Below are positions 1 to 5,432 of a stretch of 5,432 bases of DNA, piece by piece. A model generated the notes under the pieces. It worked only from the letters and a program-made list of their open reading frames with translations. It was not told the DNA's origin and made no database searches. The position numbers and the translations under genes are program-made. Origin of the DNA: Bacillota bacterium. Its GTDB lineage: Bacteria; Armatimonadota; Hebobacteria; Hebobacterales; Hebobacteraceae. Numbering within the stretch: position 1 is the stretch's first letter; each line of letters begins with the position of its first letter. Location of the stretch: the NCBI GenBank assembly GCA_030668755.1, contig DAOVEW010000115.1, positions 1 through 5,432 on the forward strand. Reading direction: 5' to 3'.

Positions 1-2
1 TG

Positions 3-752
3 AAGCGCGAGCAGATAGATCTCTACCAACTGCATGGGGTCAACGACGATGAGCAACTCGCGCAGGTGCTGGCCCCGGCCGGCGCGCTGGAGGGACTCCG
101 GCAGGCCCGCCGGGAGGGGAAGATCGCCCACATAGGCATCACCGGCCATCGTAGGGAGACCCTCATCAGGGCAGTTCAGGAGTGCGACGAGCTCGCGACG
201 GTACAGGTGCCCTTCAACCTAGTCGAGGATGACATCGTAGACACGCTTCTGCCGCTGTGCGCGGAGCGCGACCTGGGGGCGATCGCGATGAAGCCCCTGG
301 GCGGCGGCAACTTCAGCAATGCTACCCTCGCCGTCAAGTGGTGTCTGACCCAGCCGGTCACCGTCGTCATTCCGGGTATGGAGACGGTCGAAGAGGTCGA
401 GCAGGACGTGGCAGTGGGTCTGGGCGAGGTCAAGCTCACTCCCGCCGAACGGGCTGAGGTGCAGCGAATGAAGTCCGAGCTGGACCAGCGCACGTGCCGC
501 CGCTGCCGCTATTGCGAGCCCTGCCCCAACGGAGTGCAGATCGGCATGCTCTTGCACGGCCGCACCATCGTCCGCCGAATGGGGCCCGACCGGTTCAAGG
601 AATGGGGTGCCAAGGAGATCATCGCCAGCGCCGCGAACTGCACCGAATGCGAAGAATGCATAGCCAAGTGCCCCTACCATCTACCCATCCCGGAGCTCAT
701 ACGCGAGGTCGTGGCCTACTACCGCACAGTCCCGGAGCTCATGCGCGACTGA
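3..752 (+). CDS. Aldo/keto reductase-family oxidoreductase with C-terminal dicluster ferredoxin domain (5' partial)
   Basis: The reading frame is open from the first bases of the window, so the N-terminus, including the usual catalytic Asp and Tyr region, lies upstream. 249 residues are visible. The sequence DLYQLHG (visible residues 6-12) matches the beta-strand carrying the active-site His of aldo/keto reductases. GAIAMKPLGGG and VIPGMETVEEVEQ fit the late barrel strands and the nucleotide-binding end. After the barrel come two cysteine clusters: CxxCxxCxxCP (Cys codons at 495, 504, 513, 522) and CxxCxxCxxxCP (639, 648, 657, 669). These are expected to hold two [4Fe-4S] clusters, as in the COG1453-type 'aldo/keto reductase with ferredoxin domain' family. 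The likely role is a cytoplasmic NAD(P)H-linked redox enzyme that exchanges electrons with an iron-sulfur partner; the substrate is unknown. The gene ends at TGA 750-752. An internal GTG at 66 is not the real start, because the family motif lies before it. Confidence 0.93.
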   Translation, partial: KREQIDLYQLHGVNDDEQLAQVLAPAGALEGLRQARREGKIAHIGITGHRRETLIRAVQECDELATVQVPFNLVEDDIVDTLLPLCAERDLGAIAMKPLGGGNFSNATLAVKWCLTQPVTVVIPGMETVEEVEQDVAVGLGEVKLTPAERAEVQRMKSELDQRTCRRCRYCEPCPNGVQIGMLLHGRTIVRRMGPDRFKEWGAKEIIASAANCTECEECIAKCPYHLPIPELIREVVAYYRTVPELMRD

Positions 753-755
753 GCG

Positions 756-820
756 GCGGCCAAGTGCACGCGCCCGGCAGGGCGAGACTCCCTGCTGTGG
801 CCCCACCTACACTTGGCCGC
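756..820. repeat. Nested inverted repeat downstream of the oxidoreductase gene
   Basis: An 11-base arm, GCGGCCAAGTG (756-766), is matched perfectly by its reverse complement at 810-820. Inside the 43-base interval a second perfect 6-base stem, GCAGGG (777-782) with CCCTGC (790-795), closes a 7-base loop. The structure begins four bases after the oxidoreductase stop codon, where a terminator or mRNA 3'-end stabilising hairpin would be expected. No T-tract follows it, so classical intrinsic termination is not supported. It could also be one copy of a dispersed palindromic repeat, which cannot be tested within this window. Confidence 0.6.
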
Positions 821-972
821 GGGTGATGAGCGCAACTACTGCCCACAAACCTCCGTTTAGGAGATCGCCGGCGATGAACCCTATGGCAAGCGGCACTGTT
901 GTGCGATAGAGACGGAGGCCGCCATACCGCAAGACGAGCGCCTTACACGCGCACCCCGTGATAGAGTATCAG

Positions 973-1230
973 CGTGTGGTGTAAAAGGGTTGCTTGGAAG
1001 CAAAGTGGCCATCGTGGAACTCCTGGGTTGCGAAAACCCAGGGAAGGAGTTACCAAACGATGGCCGACAGCAGTATGACGTCAGTTGATCTCTTTGACAA
1101 GATCGTGAGAGATGAGCACGTGGACCTGCTGAAGGAGGCGGTGCAAGCAGCGCTTCAGGAGATCATGGCGGAGGAGGTGACGGGACTGCTTGGCACCGGT
1201 CCCTACGAACGCACCGAGGGGCACCGCCTG
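973..1230 (+). mobile_element. Left-end remnant of an IS256-family insertion sequence
   Basis: The stretch GTGTAAAAGGG at 979-989 resembles the terminal inverted repeats of IS256-family (mutator-type) elements. It lies about 70-80 bases before a transposase start codon, the expected layout for the left end. The exact tip is uncertain (roughly 973-979). Similarity to the transposase ends near 1227-1230. I see no matching right-end repeat (reverse complement CCCTTTTACAC) in the rest of the window, so most of the element, including its catalytic part and right end, is missing. It cannot transpose by itself. Confidence 0.7.
1007..1065 (+). promoter_or_regulatory. Nested hairpin enclosing the transposase ribosome-binding site and start codon
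   Basis: Three stems nest in order. GGCCATCGT (1007-1015) pairs with ACGATGGCC (1057-1065). AACT (1018-1021) pairs with AGTT (1048-1051). CCTGGGTT (1022-1029) pairs with AACCCAGG (1035-1042) around the loop GCGAA. That is 21 base pairs in 59 bases. The Shine-Dalgarno-like GGAAGGAG (1042-1049) lies partly in the inner stems and a bulge, and the ATG (1060-1062) lies in the outer stem. By analogy with other insertion sequences whose start regions are hidden in read-through transcripts, this would limit translation driven by outside promoters. The pairing is seen directly; the function is inferred. Confidence 0.6.
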
Positions 1231-1296
1231 ACACGCGCTGCTGGAGGGCTTACTTTTCGAGCACCTCGAGAAGCTGCCGGACTTCTTCCGACGTGA
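1060..1296 (+). pseudogene. Truncated IS256-family (mutator-type) transposase
   Basis: Translation from ATG 1060, preceded by GGAAGGAG at 1042-1049, gives an N-terminus typical of IS256-family transposases. It has an acidic helical segment with VDLLKEAVQAALQEIMAEEV, followed by the hallmark TGLLGTGPYERTEG. In intact members that motif leads into a Tyr/Arg-rich RNGYR-type stretch and then a DDE catalytic domain, for a total of about 400 residues. Here the match stops near nucleotide 1227 (about residue 56). The remaining roughly 22 codons run into, and antisense to, the 3' end of the neighbouring minus-strand gene before a stop at 1294-1296. No catalytic residue is present, so this is a 3'-deleted remnant. 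A longer frame from 994 is open but lacks a plausible start and would put IS leader sequence in the protein. Confidence 0.85.
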
Positions 1297-1945
1297 CCTC
1301 TCCGCCGGTGTAGTGCTCCGGCAGGGCCGTCGCAATATCGTCGAAGATGCTGTTGATGGCGCGCGTGACCAGCTTCCGCTCGACGCTCGTCGCTCGCGGG
1401 GCCCAGAGCCCACCGCCGGCCGAACTCGTGTCCCGGATTCGACTCCAGTAGAGGACCTCTCCCGATGCGACGTCCACAAGCTGGAAGCGGAGATCGAGGA
1501 CCCCAGCCTTGCGACGGAGGATGCCGTCCTTCTCCGATTCAGTGTACAGCTCGCCAAACTCGCCGTAGACAGCCCACTGTGCTCCCAGGACCTTGCCGAC
1601 GCGCGCGACGTCCTCCGGCTGTAGTCTGGCCAGGGGCTCGCGCTCCGGGTCACGCCTCAGCGCCGTGTCCGTGCGCCGCGCGACCGCCGCAAGAGACAAC
1701 GAGCCTTTGGGAGCCATCCTGAAGCCGTGCCGCATCAGGTTGAGCATGCTGCAGGCACGCCCGATCTCGCTTTGCCTTTCGTCCCGCGACCAGAACGGGA
1801 AAACCGCCACGTAGATCTCATTCGGAGGAGGCGGCTGCGTCGCCGCCAGCTCCTGGGGCAATGATCCCTCTCGCTCGGCCGCCAGCACAGGCATACTGCC
1901 AAGCAGACACAGGCCCAGCACCATGCATGCGAGAATCCCTCTCAT
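1250..1945 (-). CDS. Exported CsgG/FlgO/LpoB-like envelope protein of unknown function
   Basis: The start is taken as ATG at 1945-1943, because AAGGGGG (1960-1954) sits 8 bases before it and a signal peptide begins there. The same frame stays open up to 2188, but the extra 81 codons are Arg/Gly-rich and lack a ribosome-binding site. The product has 231 residues. Residues 4-22 are hydrophobic and end in VLAA before Glu24, a good signal-peptidase I site; I see no convincing lipobox followed by Cys. The mature part has IYVAVFPFW (residues 44-52), LGAQWAVYGEF (120-130) and LVDVASGEVLYWS (156-168). This is the strand pattern of periplasmic or outer-membrane proteins of the CsgG/FlgO/LpoB-like group ('LGA..v.G', then 'lvDv.tGevl'). 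The likely location is the periplasm or outer envelope. Family assignment is by pattern only. The gene stands alone, runs convergent with the transposase remnant, and its TTA-strand stop (1250-1252) nearly touches the IS break. Confidence 0.8.
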   Translation of the reverse strand: MRGILACMVLGLCLLGSMPVLAAEREGSLPQELAATQPPPPNEIYVAVFPFWSRDERQSEIGRACSMLNLMRHGFRMAPKGSLSLAAVARRTDTALRRDPEREPLARLQPEDVARVGKVLGAQWAVYGEFGELYTESEKDGILRRKAGVLDLRFQLVDVASGEVLYWSRIRDTSSAGGGLWAPRATSVERKLVTRAINSIFDDIATALPEHYTGGEVTSEEVRQLLEVLEK

Positions 1946-1953
1946 CCTGGATA

Positions 1954-1995
1954 CCCCCTTCTCCCTCTCTTCTCGCGAACCGCCTCCCCCCTCCC
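1954..1995 (-). promoter_or_regulatory. Purine-rich, G-run leader with the Shine-Dalgarno that sets the start of the exported protein
   Basis: On the minus strand this stretch is mostly purine. G-runs lie at 1995-1993 (3), 1991-1986 (6), 1984-1983 (2), 1965-1963 (3) and 1958-1954 (5). The last run, AAGGGGG, is the ribosome-binding site, 8 bases before the ATG at 1945, and decides that start over the open frame upstream. The density of G-runs would permit a G-quadruplex in the mRNA leader, though one loop would be long (about 20 bases). No promoter could be identified with confidence. Confidence 0.55.
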
Positions 1996-2252
1996 GCACT
2001 GCTCTTCGGCTCCACCGCGCAGGTGCCCCGCGCCTGGAGAGCCTGATGCCGCGGAGGCGCCCGGATAGCGTGTGAACCGGGCCGCCGGCCGCGACCTTCC
2101 TGCTCGGTTTTTCCACGTTCCCGTCGCTCTCTGAGGCATTGCTCTGGTCGCCGACAGCCAAGTCCGGCTGCCTGGGCAGGGACTGCAACCTAGAAGCATC
2201 CTGGTGCGGTCTCGCCCTCGCACCTCATGGGAAAACACACCTGGGTTCTCCT

Positions 2253-2278
2253 GCTCGGAGATGACATCGTCATCGAGC
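2253..2278. repeat. Imperfect hairpin in the intergenic region
   Basis: GCTCG (2253-2257) pairs with CGAGC (2274-2278), and ATGAC (2261-2265) pairs with GTCAT (2269-2273). The two stems are separated by a three-base bulge (2258-2260) and capped by a three-base loop. This gives ten base pairs in 26 bases. It is too far from the ATPase stop codon (about 215 bases) to be an obvious terminator and has no adjacent T-tract. It might be an operator-like palindrome or part of the 5' leader of the exported-protein gene; the role is unknown. Confidence 0.4.
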
Positions 2279-2493
2279 GCCCCTGCCACATCGTCGCTAC
2301 ATATGCAAGGTGATCTGTTCACGCTTGGGGTTACAGAACTGTTCGCTCTTGGAGGTCAGGTAACACCGAGGTCATTCCCTCACCGCGGGGCAGTGGTTGC
2401 GAGGACGATTGCGCGGGCGGGGTGCCCGTGGGCATGGCCGCGAAGATCGAGAAAACAGCGCCTCCGAACTTCCCAGCCCGCCGGACCGCAGGC

Positions 2494-3474
2494 TCACTGG
2501 CAGCGCTGCGTCGCCTCTTCCACGAGATGGCATGCCGCAAGGTGTCCCGGCCGGACCTCTCGCAGCTCCGGTTCGAGTGTGCGGCATTCCGGCACTTGGT
2601 CGAGATAGCATCGAGTATGGAAGCGGCACCCGGGAGGCACCGCAATCGGGCTGGGCAGGTCGCCGGAAAGGACCGTTGCGGCTCGTTCGGCGCTGCGTCC
2701 GATCCGCGGGACTGCCGCCAGCAGAGCGCGGGCGTATGGATGCAGCGGCTCGCGGATGACAGCCTGCGCCGGACCCACCTCGACAACGCGGCCCAGATAC
2801 ATGACAGCGATGCGCTGACTGACGTGGGACACGACGCTGATGTCGTGCGAGATGAAGACGGCCGTGAGGCGGAACCGCTCCTGCAGTCTCCGCAGGACCT
2901 CGAGGATCTGCGCCTGGATGGAGACATCGAGAGACGCGACGGGCTCATCTGCGATGATGAGGTCGGGCTCGCACGCGAGGGCGCGGGCGATTCCGATGCG
3001 CTGCCGCTGCCCCCCACTGAACTGGTGGGGAAAGCGGCGCGCCTGCGAAGGATCGAGTCCGACAAGCTGCAGAAGCTGACCCACCCGCGCGCGGATGGCC
3101 TCCCTGCCGCGCATACCTCTCAGCCACACCGGGAGGCCGACGATCTGCTCGACGGTCTTGTGCGGGTTGAGGGAAGAGAATGGATCCTGGAAGATCATCT
3201 GCATCCGAGGTCGCAGCGCGCGCAGCTCCTTGTCCCGCAGCCTCGTGATCTCGACCCCGTCGAACATCACACTCCCCGAGCTGGCCTCTTCCAGACGGCA
3301 GATCAGCCTGCCGAGAGTCGTCTTGCCGCAGCCGCTCTCACCCACCAGCCCCAGTGTCTCGCCTCGAGCGATGTCCAGCGTGACCCCGTCCACTGCGTGG
3401 ACGGACCGGCCGCGACCGGCGGGGAAGCTCTTGGTGAGGCCCCGCACTTCGACTAGAACTCCGTCAGCGTTCAT
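2494..3474 (-). CDS. Peptide ABC transporter ATP-binding protein, DppF/OppF type
   Basis: This is one of the two cytoplasmic ATPases that power a dipeptide/oligopeptide (or nickel-type) ABC importer. From ATG 3474 the product has 326 residues, normal for the family. Residues in order: Walker A GESGCGKTT (45-53), Q-loop FQDPFSSLNP with Gln96, signature FSGGQRQRIGIARAL (152-166), Walker B LIIADEP ending near 178, and H-loop His210 in FISHDIS. A C-terminal oligopeptide-transporter domain follows, with HPYARALLAAVPR and four cysteines (283, 289, 297, 315). Comparable cysteines bind a [4Fe-4S] cluster in some related transporters. FSSLNP and the C-terminal pattern favour DppF/OppF over DppD/OppD. 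A GTG at 3486, with GGAG ten bases upstream, is an alternative start adding four residues. I prefer ATG 3474, with AGGAAG at 3491-3486. It follows the HyuB-like gene in one operon-like unit and is the last gene before a long gap. Confidence 0.95.
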   Translation of the reverse strand: MNADGVLVEVRGLTKSFPAGRGRSVHAVDGVTLDIARGETLGLVGESGCGKTTLGRLICRLEEASSGSVMFDGVEITRLRDKELRALRPRMQMIFQDPFSSLNPHKTVEQIVGLPVWLRGMRGREAIRARVGQLLQLVGLDPSQARRFPHQFSGGQRQRIGIARALACEPDLIIADEPVASLDVSIQAQILEVLRRLQERFRLTAVFISHDISVVSHVSQRIAVMYLGRVVEVGPAQAVIREPLHPYARALLAAVPRIGRSAERAATVLSGDLPSPIAVPPGCRFHTRCYLDQVPECRTLEPELREVRPGHLAACHLVEEATQRCQ

Positions 3475-3510
3475 ACTACAGCACACTTCCTGCCGGCTCC
3501 GCGAAAGCCC

Positions 3511-5244
3511 CTACTCTCCCGGGCCCTCTCCCTGCCGTTCTGTCTGGGGAGCATCTTCGGTGGATGGCAGGCCGTACACCTCCTCGGTCTGCCGGCGCGA
3601 GACGAGGCCGGCGCGGCCGTCCTCGGCGAGACGGCTGCGTTCTCTCTGCTCAGGGGGCCCGTAACCGCCCCCGCCGGGCGTTTCCACTCGAAGCACCGCC
3701 CCGGGCTGAAGCTGCACGCCCGACACCTTCGGCGGCAGGCGCCGTTCCGACTCGCATCTGGGGTTGACTACGTAGGAACCACAGCCGCCGGAGCAGCCGC
3801 CCGCAGCGCCCCGCGCAGGTCGTTCGTGCCGGTCGCCGTGGGCGGAGAACACCGCCTCGTGATCGACCACCCGAATATCGCGCCGCAGTCCCATGCCCCC
3901 CCTGAACTTCCCCGCGCCGCCGGAGTCAGGGACGAACTCGTACCGCTCCACCAGCAACGGGAAGGCATGTTCGAGGACCTCCACAGGGAGGTTCGAGGTA
4001 TTGGTAATGTGGACCTGAACCCCATCGAGGCCATCGGTCCGGGGGCCGCCGCCGGCCCCGCCTGCCACAGCCTCTACGTACACGTACTCCTTGCCGTCCC
4101 GCGGATTCGTCCCCGAGAACACCACTGCGGTGCTCGCGTCGTTGCTGGGCGCCGGAAGGCGGCCCGGCATGGCGTGCGAGAAGGCCTCGATGATGCGCCC
4201 CGCCACATGCTGGCACGTGTCCGTGCGGGCCCCGACCGCCGCCGGCGGGCGCGCATCCAGGATGCTGCGCTTGGGCGCTTCGATATCTATTGCTCGATGC
4301 AGGCCCGCATTCGACGCCAACTCCGGGTCAACGCTGGCCTTCACTGCATAGTAGACGGTGGCGCGCAAGGCGTTTCGAGGCACGTTGATGGCTCCAGTCG
4401 AGGGCGGTCCGCTGCCCGAGAAGTCCAGACGGAGTCGGTCGCCGCTGACCTCGATGCAAACGCGAATCGGGATCGGCCCCTCGCCTTCCACACCTTCCAT
4501 CTCGTCTTGCGCCTCGTACCGTCCATCCGGGACCTGCGCCACTGCGGCCCGCAGCCGCCGTTCCGTCGCGTCCAGCAACTCATCTATACACCGCACAGCC
4601 CGCGCCGAGCCATACTTGTCGTATAGCTCCTCCAGATCGCCGAGCCCGACGCGATTTGCGGCGAGCTGCCCGGTCAAGTCCAGGCTTCGCTGCTCGGGCA
4701 TGCGGCAGGTGGATGCGAAGAGCTCGATCACTTCCTCGCAGATCTCGCCCTCCCGTGCAAGCCTGGTCGGCCCGAGGCGCAGGCCCTCCTCGTCAATCGA
4801 GCGTGCGTCCCCCGAAATGCCGCCCGGTGCTCTCGCGCCGATGTCCGCGTGGTGCGCGACGTTTGCGACAAAGCCGACGAGCTCGGATTGGAGGAAGAAG
4901 GGGGAGGCCACCGTGACGTCGGGCAGATGCGTTCCGCCTCCCAGGTAGGGATCGTTTGCGACGAAGGCGTCGCCGGGTCGCAGCTCCTCCGCGGGGAACT
5001 CCGTCAGCACCGCCTCCACGACGCCCAGCATCGAGCCGAGATGCAGCGGGATGTGCTCCGCCTGCGCAACGAGCCGGCCCCGTCGGTCGAACACCGCGGT
5101 TGAGCAGTCCCTTCGCTCCTTGATGTTCGGCGAGAACGCACTGCGGACCAGAGCCTCGCCCATGGCCTCGGCGGTCGCAAGGAGGCCGTTGGCGACCACG
5201 GCGAGCGTGATGGGATCTATCTGCTGTTCGCTGCCGCCGCTCAT
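3511..5244 (-). CDS. hyuB: Hydantoinase B / 5-oxoprolinase B-like subunit
   Basis: The product is a 577-residue member of the HyuB family, the partner of HyuA in ATP-dependent opening of cyclic amides (N-methylhydantoin, 5-oxoproline); related enzymes are acetone/acetophenone carboxylases. Family marks in order: ITLAVVANGL (12-21), SPNIKERRDCSTAVFD (38-53), HIPLHLGSM (64-72), VANDPYLGGGTHLPDV (95-110), HHADIG (131-136), a central DFSGSGP (274-280), SNDAS (367-371) and a C-terminal TPGGGGYGPP (522-531). Length and ends agree with a complete protein. A polar tail of about 17 residues follows the usual end near VYG. The start ATG at 5244 overlaps the hyuA stop by four bases (ATGA), and AAGGTGG (5261-5255) lies ten bases before it, so the two are probably translationally coupled. 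The region 480-497 has three cysteines (484, 488, 497) in a Gly-rich stretch. The substrate cannot be assigned from sequence. Confidence 0.95.
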   Translation of the reverse strand: MSGGSEQQIDPITLAVVANGLLATAEAMGEALVRSAFSPNIKERRDCSTAVFDRRGRLVAQAEHIPLHLGSMLGVVEAVLTEFPAEELRPGDAFVANDPYLGGGTHLPDVTVASPFFLQSELVGFVANVAHHADIGARAPGGISGDARSIDEEGLRLGPTRLAREGEICEEVIELFASTCRMPEQRSLDLTGQLAANRVGLGDLEELYDKYGSARAVRCIDELLDATERRLRAAVAQVPDGRYEAQDEMEGVEGEGPIPIRVCIEVSGDRLRLDFSGSGPPSTGAINVPRNALRATVYYAVKASVDPELASNAGLHRAIDIEAPKRSILDARPPAAVGARTDTCQHVAGRIIEAFSHAMPGRLPAPSNDASTAVVFSGTNPRDGKEYVYVEAVAGGAGGGPRTDGLDGVQVHITNTSNLPVEVLEHAFPLLVERYEFVPDSGGAGKFRGGMGLRRDIRVVDHEAVFSAHGDRHERPARGAAGGCSGGCGSYVVNPRCESERRLPPKVSGVQLQPGAVLRVETPGGGGYGPPEQRERSRLAEDGRAGLVSRRQTEEVYGLPSTEDAPQTERQGEGPGE

Positions 5245-5432
5245 CGCCTCGAAGCCACCTTGATGCGCAGGTTCCCCTGGTCATCGACACGGGCTCGGCA
5301 GCCGCGCGGCAGGTAGACCGTCGAGTCGTACTGCTCTGCGATCGCCGGGCCGTCGATGCAGTCATCTGCCAGCAGTGCCGAACGGTCATAGACGGGGCAC
5401 CGGAAGTCGTCCTCTTCCCTGCTTAGATACAC
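5241..5432 (-). CDS. hyuA: Hydantoinase A / 5-oxoprolinase A-like subunit, C-terminal end (5' partial)
   Basis: Only the last 63 codons are inside the window; the gene continues beyond 5432. The visible sequence matches the C-terminus of HyuA-family proteins: a PVYDRSAL segment, then DGPAIAEQYDST, which is the typical 'GPAiieqydsT' motif, followed by VYLPRGCRARVDDQGNL and a short basic end. HyuA is the ATP-binding ASKHA-fold subunit that activates the cyclic amide for the HyuA-HyuB reaction. The GTG at 5432-5430 is an internal Val codon, not the start. The TGA stop (5243-5241) overlaps the hyuB ATG by four bases, which supports one operon and one enzyme complex. Confidence 0.92.
   Translation of the reverse strand: MYLSREEDDFRCPVYDRSALLADDCIDGPAIAEQYDSTVYLPRGCRARVDDQGNLRIKVASRR

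Larger units (their letters stand above)
1946..2493. other. Intergenic region of about 550 bases without a supported gene
   Basis: This gap lies between the stop of the transporter ATPase gene (2494) and the start of the exported-protein gene (1945), both on the minus strand. Frames open across it on both strands translate to Arg/Ser/Pro/Gly-rich sequence with no recognisable domain and no ribosome-binding site, so I call no gene. It contains the G-run leader next to 1945, an imperfect hairpin at 2253-2278, and a repeated 7-mer GAGGTCA (2352-2358 and 2368-2374, 16 bases apart). I see no tRNA, no IS end and no strong terminator with a T-tract after the ATPase gene. It presumably holds the promoter of the exported-protein gene, but no convincing -35/-10 pair stands out. 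Confidence 0.6.

Noticed and set aside
874..909. Eleven-codon ORF after AGGAG (859-863), starting in a 12-base palindrome (864-875)
   Set aside because: The spacing is plausible for a leader peptide, but the peptide has no regulatory-codon run, no attenuator is paired with it, and no intact gene follows. A chance occurrence is likely.
941..984. Imperfect inverted match between TTACACGC (943-950) and the IS end (972-984), considered as a second IS terminus
   Set aside because: The match needs several gaps and mismatches, and no transposon sequence lies on the outer side. It is probably chance similarity in target flanking DNA.
2076..2112. G+C-rich segment followed by TTTTT on the + strand, considered as a terminator
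   Set aside because: The best stem is only about four base pairs, it is not adjacent to the T-run, and no + strand gene ends nearby.
1946..2188. N-terminal extension of the exported protein by 81 codons
   Set aside because: The extra residues are Arg/Gly/Ser-rich, there is no ribosome-binding site, and the extension would bury the signal peptide. The ATG at 1945 has both a Shine-Dalgarno and a signal peptide.
1942..2322. 126-codon minus-strand frame in the intergenic region
   Set aside because: It begins with GTG without a Shine-Dalgarno, has low-complexity Arg/Gly/Pro-rich composition, overlaps the start of the exported-protein gene in another frame, and shows no domain.
2423..2434. TGCCC/GGGCA repeat close to the ATPase stop, considered as a terminator
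   Set aside because: The stem is five base pairs with a two-base gap, too tight a loop, and there is no following T-tract on the minus strand.
2422..3456. Long open frame (344 codons) on the + strand across the ATPase gene
   Set aside because: It is antisense to a clear DppF-type ATPase with all ABC motifs. Long antisense frames are expected in G+C-rich coding DNA, and its translation matches no family I recognise.
3826..4626. 266-codon + strand frame opposite hyuB
   Set aside because: It is a shadow of the HyuB frame. The minus-strand protein carries all family motifs and this one carries none.

Overview
The window is a G+C-rich stretch of a bacterial-type chromosome. It most likely comes from an uncultivated or poorly sampled lineage: the gene families are recognisable, but nothing in the sequence fixes a phylum. 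It contains two partial genes cut by the window edges, three complete genes, and the left end of a broken insertion sequence. There are no rRNA, tRNA or CRISPR features.

Left part (1-1300, + strand). The window opens inside an aldo/keto reductase-family oxidoreductase that carries a C-terminal ferredoxin-like domain with two four-cysteine clusters. A nested inverted repeat follows its stop codon (756-820). Next comes the left end and 5' part of an IS256-family (mutator-type) transposase gene. The transposase is recognisable for only about 55 residues and then stops matching. The break lies within about 25 bases of the stop codon of the oppositely oriented neighbour. The start region of the transposase gene sits inside a long nested hairpin.

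Middle (1250-2493, - strand). A 231-residue exported protein with a clear signal peptide has a mature part resembling the CsgG/FlgO/LpoB-like cell-envelope proteins. It is preceded by about 550 bases with no convincing gene. That gap holds a purine-rich, G-run leader just upstream of the start codon and one imperfect hairpin.

Right part (2494-5432, - strand). Reading leftward, a tight operon-like cluster encodes the end of a hydantoinase A / 5-oxoprolinase A-like subunit, a complete hydantoinase B-like subunit (4-base start/stop overlap), and a DppF/OppF-type peptide-transporter ATPase after a short gap. A reasonable inference is that the transporter imports a small peptide or cyclic amide that the HyuA-HyuB enzyme opens in the cytoplasm. 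The permeases, the binding protein and the partner ATPase are not in the window. The substrate (5-oxoproline, a hydantoin or something else) cannot be told from sequence.

I found no convincing new biological system. The points most worth a second look are the placement of a lone DppF-type ATPase behind hyuAB, the hairpin around the transposase start, and the unassigned secreted protein with its long noncoding leader.
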